Shown: piece by piece, positions 57,086 through 64,000 of the stretch | Position numbering within the stretch: position 1 is the first letter of the stretch | Layout: every line of letters starts with the position of its first letter | NCBI RefSeq assembly: GCF_048544455.1 | Contig: NC_133526.1 | Span: 10,494,001 to 10,558,000, forward strand | Direction: 5' to 3' | Source of the DNA: Silene latifolia | Lineage: Eukaryota > Streptophyta > Magnoliopsida > Caryophyllales > Caryophyllaceae | Length of the DNA stretch: 64,000 nt | The notes under the pieces: model-generated | The model's database searches: none | The model's input: the letters and a program-made list of their open reading frames with translations, nothing else | Told to the model about the DNA's origin: nothing | Translations under genes and position numbers: made by a program

Positions 57086-60000
57086 ATGGACTCCTCTAAG
57101 GTATCTTCTTTTCTGGGTTCGTTTTACCAATTTCAACTTGTACCCTTATTTTGTTATGTGGGTTGTAGTAAAATCACCATATTTTTTTATAGAAATGATA
57201 TGAAAATGTTGTGTTACTAGCTGCATTTGCCCACGGCGGGGGAAACACTGTCTAATTCGGCGTGTTTCGATGTAATGATGTTGTTTTAAAGAGTATAGCT
57301 TGAGCCCATTTGCCAGTTCTTAGAATTTGTGAGGTTACTCCTCTTTGGACGTCTTGTGGATGTACGGAGTAGTATGCCAAGTTTATACCTTTCCTAATGT
57401 GTAAGTTGTACCTTTAATTGCCGCTCAAGGGTTTCGTTAAAGGAAGTTGCGATAATGAATTGAGCATGTCTGCAATATGTCCAAGTTTATACATTTCGTA
57501 ATGTGTAAAGTTCATATCTTTAATTGCCACATGATTTCATTTGTAAATTCCTCACGGTTCTTAGACCGTGTAATGTAGATGGGGTAATTTGGTTCGAGAG
57601 GAATATGTGTGATAGAAGTTAAATTGTACATTGTATTTGAAATGCATCATGAAACCACAATGTGCCACTGCCTGAACATCTGGAGGAAAGTTTATTTTGA
57701 CCGTATCTCACCGCAACTAAACAATACCTGATCCACTATTGGTACCATCAGCAACCCTCCATCTGTTCTAGCCGTACCTCACCTCAATCAAACATTACCT
57801 GGGCGATGCTCACGATTGTGACGGGTAAGAAGGAGATAGAGGTGTGATCGCCGAGCAATAGGAAAGACTAAGGTCTAAGGAGAGAGAGTGATTGGCGTTT
57901 GTGTTGGGACTTGGGAGAAGAGGAGGAGAGGTAGAGAGAGAGGGAGGGAGGTGGGGAGATGGGTGTTGTCTGAGACCAAGGGTTAAGGTCGGTGATGGAT
58001 GGTGGTCAGGGGTAGGGTTGAGGTGGCTAATGGAGGGAATTGGGTTAATCATTATGTGTATCATTAGTCATCAGTTATATTGGTTTTGAGAATTTAGACT
58101 AGGTTTGTTATTGTAATTTTTGTAGTTATGCAATGACTACAAGGATAAATTTGTATTTTTGAAACCAAAAGTTTACTATATGGGGACTGTAAAGAAGTGG
58201 GAAGATCATATAATGTTTCCCTAAAATGGAAAGTGGGAGGAACATACGCTAAGGGATGGAGTAGTATTTTATGGCCAGGATTAGTTAGGTGTTAGGACAC
58301 TTTGCTCGTGATTATTGTAGTGAATTTTGCGGGCTTATATACTTGTGCTCCCTTAGAACCTGACAAACAGTTTGATTTTTTTGCTATTTTTTTTTAGTAT
58401 GAAGTTGATGTGTCGCGGGAGAAGTTGTAAATGTTTTTATGTTGCTTAGCTTCCCTCCCTTAAGGTTATTTTGTGTTATGAGTTGTTAATTTTTTTTGTT
58501 AGACTCTCTAATGTATTGGCTCATGGATTGATTCTATTGTAGAGGTATGTGGACTGGTTGGCGAATGGGTGCATTATTTTCTCCTTAGCTAAAAAAAGTG
58601 GGTGTGAGGCACGCCTAGGCGCAAGGCGCTAGCCAAATTGCCTCTTCGTGGTACCTATAAGGCACATTACTATGCAATTCCAATTCTTTTTCTAATTCTA
58701 TTATTTTACCTTTTCTTTTCTTCCATGTTCAAAATTTTAACTTATTCCCATGTTAGCTCTCTTTAAAAACAAAAACGGGACTACTGTTGTTTCACCAAAA
58801 ACTTATAAATATACATGTTCGTTTGAAAAATCACTGCGCCTCATGTTGCTAAGGCGCGTGTCTTGCGCCTTACGCCTCGTCGCCTTCAGACCCCATTGTC
58901 TCAGTGTGGGTTGCATCTTCTCAAACTATACTTTTCTCCTTTGTTTCTACAAATCTGTTTTTTTCTTTTCTAAAGAGTGGGAAAGATTGAAGCTGCAGTA
59001 TATTAAGTTTGTGATAAATGCTGTGTGTTGAGAGTTGAGAAGAGGGCATAGTATTCTATTGTTTTCGTGGTCTTTGTTGGAGTTCTTATATGTGTGGAAC
59101 AATGATATTGGAACTTCTATATAAACAAAATGTCGAGTTTATTTGCGGAGTTATCTAAATTCATGACTATGCTTCTACAACAATTACGAGTGCATGTAAG
59201 GTGTTGAAGTGTGTATGAGGGATCCGGGGTGTTGCTCTGTTTAAGAATTGGATTTATCTCATCTTGATTGTCATGAATAACAGGTAATACTCTTCGGATC
59301 ATTCACTGCAGACGAGATAAAGTCGTTGCAAAACAAATCATCTGAGAATATTCAAGTACCTGTGCACAAGACAGAAATCCAATTTGGTTCATTGCCCCTG
59401 GTTGTAGGGGAAGTATTGAGTGTCCCAGGCAGTGGAACTGGTAATATACTTGCTTCATCTGTGAAGTTTGCAAATTCAGTTAAGAAAGACACTGATTTGG
59501 TGGGGAAAAAGCCCATCATAAAAGGTGTTGAAAGTAAACCCAAAGAAAATGGAAGTGTTGATGGTCCCAAACATTGCAGTTCGCTGAGTAACGATGTTCT
59601 GGCTAAAAAAACTGTTAGTCCTGACGTGTCTTCATTGTGCCTGTCGAATAATTGTGGAGCCGCTCTTCTGCAACCATTGATAAGTACTCCCAAAGTTGGT
59701 CCGGATTCCAGGTCAAAGAATTCATATCCTAATGGTGTTCATAATGAGTCACCCATGTTTGTGCCTGCTCAATATGATGGGAAAAAAGGGTCAAATGGCG
59801 TCATTTCTTCTTCTTGCCAATTGCTTCCTCGTGGCCTGATCAATGCCGGGAATTTATGTTTCCTAAATGCGACATTACAGGCACTTTTATCTTGTTCCCC
59901 ATTTGTAAAACTGTTGCAGGAACTCAGAACTCGTGAAATTTCTAAGGTATGTTTTGGATTGTATTCATATGAAGTTACCATGGATTCTTGTGCTTTGTAG

Positions 60001-63000
60001 TACTGATGTTTCCTCATGTTTGCCAATTACATGTCTAGGTTGACTATCCAACATTGATTGCATTTGTGGATTTTCTATCAGAGTTTGACATGCCCCCTAA
60101 TTCAAACTCAAGGAAGAAAGACCCAACAGATATAGAGATGGGTAGGCCTTTCAGCCCTGCTATGTTTGAAGATGTCGTGAAGAACTTTACTCCAGACGTG
60201 CCAAGTGGTTTCTCTGGCAGGACAAGGTTTCTATTTCTTTTAAATTACTTCTAACGTTCTTTAATCTCTAGTGCAGTGGCTCCTTATTCAGGATTTCAGC
60301 CAATTACTTTTTTCTAGGAACCTTAAACCTTTTCATATTGGTCAGTGTGGTATCTACTAGGCCACTAGTCTTATATTGGTTGTAGATATTGTTCTTTCAC
60401 CACTGTTTCATAAACAAATGACATGAAAAATGACTGCAGTTGAATCTCGTGTAAGTTGTAAAATAGCTCCTGATTTGTAGAAATGAGTTTTATGTGTTGC
60501 CTTGTTTCAGTTGCTGTATTTGTAGTCGTAGAAGGCCTTAATGCAAAATTTTATCTGGGCTATGTCATTATGTGCTTTGTTAATCTCATGCATTTGAAAA
60601 ATGAAGAATATATGATAGTTTCATGGAAACAATTTTGAAGTATGTTTGAAATCCATGTGCATTATTCTAGTTGTACTTGTGTCCCATATATCCTGTGTGC
60701 AAGGAAAGTGGTATTGATTAGCAGTAAGCCCATTAGTGTATTGGTGAAGTGCTCTTCTCTATTCCAGAAATCTGTATTTCCATTTTCCAATTCTTGTCAG
60801 ATGAAATGAACTAAAGCAGAGCTCAGAAAAGACTGATGGAACGGGGAACCCATTACGCCTTTTTCTATCCTGAGTATCACACCACCTTCTTCCTCCACCG
60901 CCTATTTCCTGTTTTCTTTTGTGACTATTTTTATGCATGTGGTGCACATCATGTTTGCGAAAAAATTATGCCTTTGATATGCAATTTCTCACATCTGATC
61001 CACCTGATATCCAAAATAGAATACTTGCTTGTCATTGGTGATGACCCTCAGTTACACTTCATATAGGAACATGCGAACAAAAATAACCAGAAATGAGTTT
61101 GAAGTTGCTACTATAATGGATATTAAGAGAAAAGTATGGCAAAGATGTTTTGTCTGAGCCACTATATTATCACCATTTTGGGGGCATTGTCTGCTATTTG
61201 TGTCTTTTGTTTAGCAGGTTTATCAATTTAATTACCTAATTGTAAGTGACCCCTTGTTTTGTTGCTTAGTTAATCTCAGTGATACATATTGTCTTCCTTG
61301 GCTAGCATAGTTACTTGGTTGTTTTCTGTCTGCAATAACTGTTCAAAGACATTTATGGTTTTGGCTTTCTAAAACCCAATAACTGATATATAATTATCAT
61401 GCAGGCAAGAGGATGCTCAGGAATTCTTAAGCTTTATGATGGACCGATTGCATGATGAACTGCTCAAGCTTGGTGGTCAGTTTTCTGGTGTTGGTGGGAA
61501 TAAGTCATCTCTTGTGTCGTCATCGGATGATGATGAGTGGGAGACTGTTGGTCCTAAGAACAAATCAGCTGTGACTAGAACTCAAAGCTTTGTCCAATCA
61601 GAATTAAGTGCAATATTTGGTGGAAAGTTGAAAAGTGTTGTGAAGGCAAAAGGTAAGTGATACCGTGTATTACTCTCATGTGTTTGTTGCTTTGTAATGG
61701 CCGTTCTTGGGGTGATTTCTTTATACGTATTTTACTTGCTTAAGCACGTCCAGCTTTTAATGCACACTGTGTAAGTATCTCTGGTTATGTGAAAGGCTTG
61801 GCCCTACAGTACAGAGTAGCCCAAATAGGACAGCATAAGAAAATCAAATACTCGTGGTAATAACTGCCTATTATACTCACTTTTTACATATAACTACTTA
61901 TCGTAAAAAGTTTCAAAATTTAATATTTAGTAGGTTCAACATTTTACAAATTGCTACCATAAGTGACTTCAGGCGAAAAAAAGAAGCAAAAGACCCATAT
62001 ACCCTCTAATTTTCCCATTAATTACAAGTTGTCATCATCCTCCTCTTCTGTCCTTCTCGTTTACATCTTCCACATTTTCACAAAACTAATTAATTTCAAC
62101 AAGTTTCCCCAAATTTCAGAAATTTTTGTTGCTTAAAATCTAACCTCTTGTCAACCCCCGAATTTGGGACCTACTCAAAAACGTTTTCCATCTTCGAAAT
62201 GACCGAAATCTTAATTTAAAATTACGTAGAACCAATACTTTGGTTTCTTTTTCAAGTTTGTTATGTTGGTTAATTGATGTAATGGACAAAGCAATTTTCA
62301 CTAACTGTATGTTTCATAGATAAGGGAAATAATTGGATTTGAGAAAGTGTGATTTTTTTGGGTACTTTTTTTTTGGATTAATGAAAAAAAATACTCGTTT
62401 TTTTTCTTTTCGGAAAAGAACGATGAAGATGATGAAAATAATGAAAGATTAAGAGAGAAGATGAAGCTTGGAGAATATTTAGGAGCAGAGAGTTACTTTT
62501 AAAATTTCGTTGTTAAATTTGGGTAAAGAAAAAAAGAAGATGAACAATAGAGAAGATGGAGGATGATGACGATTAGTGACCTATTATAGGGGAATTTAGA
62601 GGATAAATGAAAATTAGTTGGAGGAGATTTTAAAAAGTCGCTGGATTTTGTAAAACAAAATTAATTGAAAAAACATTTTAGTAGCAATTGTAAAGTATAA
62701 GGAATTTATTAGGTAGCAAGTTTCAAAGTTTTTTTTTTTTTTTTTTTTTTTTTAATATTAGGTAGTTATTTCTAAAAAGTGATACGATATAATAGGGCTG
62801 TTATTATCAGTTTTTCCTTGTTTTTATTACTTTTTTCCGTTTTTACTTACATCTCCGATTCCAAGATATATAGTTCAATACACTGTTATGTACTTATGTT
62901 CTATGACCTTCCACTTTTCACTATTTAACTTGTTTCATGTTGGGAGTATGGACCATGTGTTGCTATCTATCTAGTTAAAGTTGAGAGTGAGACTGAGCAG

Positions 63001-64000
63001 AGCCTAATAGCACTGAGAGTTCGTGGTTGTTCGACCAAGGAGTTCACTTCATATATGAGAATTTTATGTATGGTGCCCTATAGTAGTTCAACCTATTATG
63101 CATCTTTGGATGGAATATAATTTGGAAAAATCGTCAGTAGCATGGTACTAAAACTTAGTTTAATATGATAATCCTATAATTAGTTGGTGTGGCCTTACCT
63201 CGGTGGTTGTTAAATGCGGCCTATACTACTTCAAATTGTGGTCATGATGATGCTCATAATCTTGATAACTCGTTCACAATGAGTTGTGGTCAAGATTTAA
63301 CGCCATGGTCGGTAGTGTTGAGACTTCACATTTATCCCAAATCCCAATGGTTTAGAACCTTAAGTCCTTAACGGCTTTCAGATTTGCTGTTCTAGTGCCT
63401 CAGATGATAACAGAGGCCATGGCAGTGTGCTGTCTTTCACTCCCGGGAGCTGTTATTTTTGGGTAGTGTGGTTTTGCAGCTTAGTGGTTATGTTGCTGTT
63501 ATTGTGTATTTGTAGGTTTTTGGTGTTCTTATATCGTTATGTATGGTATGTGAAGATATTTCACATTTGGGCTTGAATCTGTAATTCTTAATTTTGTTTT
63601 AAGTTCAGTTAATCAGTTTAGACTATTTGTACATAAAAAACTTCGATATCAATATGTTTGAATGGTGATACACCATGTTGCTATAATGTGGTAATCTGAT
63701 ATTACTGTTTAGAAGTCAAACTTTTAAAACCTTAGCTGCCGTCGATATTCAAATACTCCCTTCCCTTGAAGATTTTCCACATTACTGTTTAGAAGTCAAA
63801 ATTTTAAAACCTTCTGCATAAAAAAGCTATGTTGCTCGGACTCTTCAATATAACCTCGCGTACCCGTGTCGGATACTCGGACACGGGTAGGACATTCGGA
63901 TACTTCATTTTAGACCAAAAACATGATTAATGGCTGTAATCCACTTCTGCATGAAATAACTTCTGTTTGTTTCAGTTACTGTCTTCAGTTGTCTTGGTGG
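57086..64000 (+). CDS. UBP24: Ubiquitin carboxyl-terminal hydrolase 24-like (UBP24), copy 2, partial at window end
   Basis: Tandem duplicate of the gene at 44851. Four exons are visible with the same lengths and phases as copy 1: 57086-57100, 59284-59946, 60039-60226 and 61405-61652, coding the N-terminus, the Cys box ([12 protein letters not shown]), QEDAQEF and the acidic SSSDDDEWE block. Exons 5-7, including the His box, would lie beyond 64000. All visible splice sites are intact with no stops, so this copy looks functional so far. Exon 2 differs from copy 1 at about 40 sites by eye, mostly amino-acid-changing and concentrated before the Cys box; the catalytic part is unchanged. Homology runs into the CT-rich leader, so at least part of the promoter was duplicated. 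Confidence 0.88.
58590..58920. repeat. GCGCC/GGCGC-rich repeat in UBP24 intron 1, copy 2
   Basis: Ortholog of the block at 46355-46690, with CACGCCTAGGCGC, CAAGGCGCTAGCC, AAGGCGCGTGTC and GCCTCGTCGCC. Confidence 0.6.
61850..62790. mobile_element. Long-TIR element in UBP24 intron 4, copy 2
   Basis: Ortholog of 49712-50610 in the same intron position, with small indels and a T run (about 62730-62752) not present in copy 1. Confidence 0.58.
63701..63815 (+). repeat. Direct repeat 80 bp apart in UBP24 intron 4, copy 2
   Basis: ATTACTGTTTAGAAGTCAAA followed by TTTTAAAACCTT occurs at about 63702 and 63782. The second copy is followed by a GTGTCGGATACTCGGACACG inverted motif. Confidence 0.65.

Noticed and set aside
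57810-58089. GA-rich open frames in UBP24 copy 2 intron 1
   Set aside because: They lie within the intron between well-supported exons 1 and 2; low complexity explains the open frames.

Overview
The window is nuclear DNA of a eudicot plant. It has intron-rich genes with GT-AG borders, plant-type protein families, and a dense load of LTR retrotransposons, Helitrons, MITEs, a SINE and LINE debris. The repeat style makes me think of Caryophyllales (Caryophyllaceae), but that is an impression, not a proof.

I support five host genes. (1) RRP4, an exosome cap subunit, + strand, seven exons, 4501-8569. (2) An mTERF4 (BSM/RUG2)-type organelle mTERF protein, - strand, 11959-13557, with an intron in its 5' UTR. 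It is convergent with RRP4. (3) An endonuclease/exonuclease/phosphatase (DNase I-like) family protein, + strand, four exons, 22303-28895, with a 4.9-kb first intron. (4) and (5) A tandem pair of UBP24-type ubiquitin-specific proteases, + strand. The first (44851-55106) is complete in seven exons and uses a GC-AG last intron. The second (57086 onward) has four exons before the window ends. Between RRP4 and mTERF4, and between mTERF4 and the nuclease gene, the DNA is mostly repeats.

The rest is a layered transposon record. A short copia element with nearly identical LTRs lies at 17815-20761. A 12-kb minus-strand Helitron (30269-42435) occupies the space between the nuclease gene and the UBP24 pair. 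It carries a chromovirus-type gypsy element (31500-39615) and, separately, a three-deep nest: a Stowaway MITE inside an element with a 9-bp target duplication inside another Stowaway MITE. Further Helitron ends lie at 2784, 15475 and 43707. Tourist, Stowaway and Mutator-like MITEs with visible target duplications are scattered throughout. A tRNA-derived SINE sits in intron 1 of the nuclease gene.

The genes do not form a pathway. They share only housekeeping character: RNA decay, organelle gene expression, nuclease/phosphatase activity and deubiquitination. I found no convincing undescribed gene system. The most unusual signals are the palindrome arrays of the gypsy LTR and leader, the multi-level nest, the near-perfect foldback MITE in front of RRP4, the GC-AG intron, and the UBP24 tandem copies, which work as a built-in before/after comparison for insertions.
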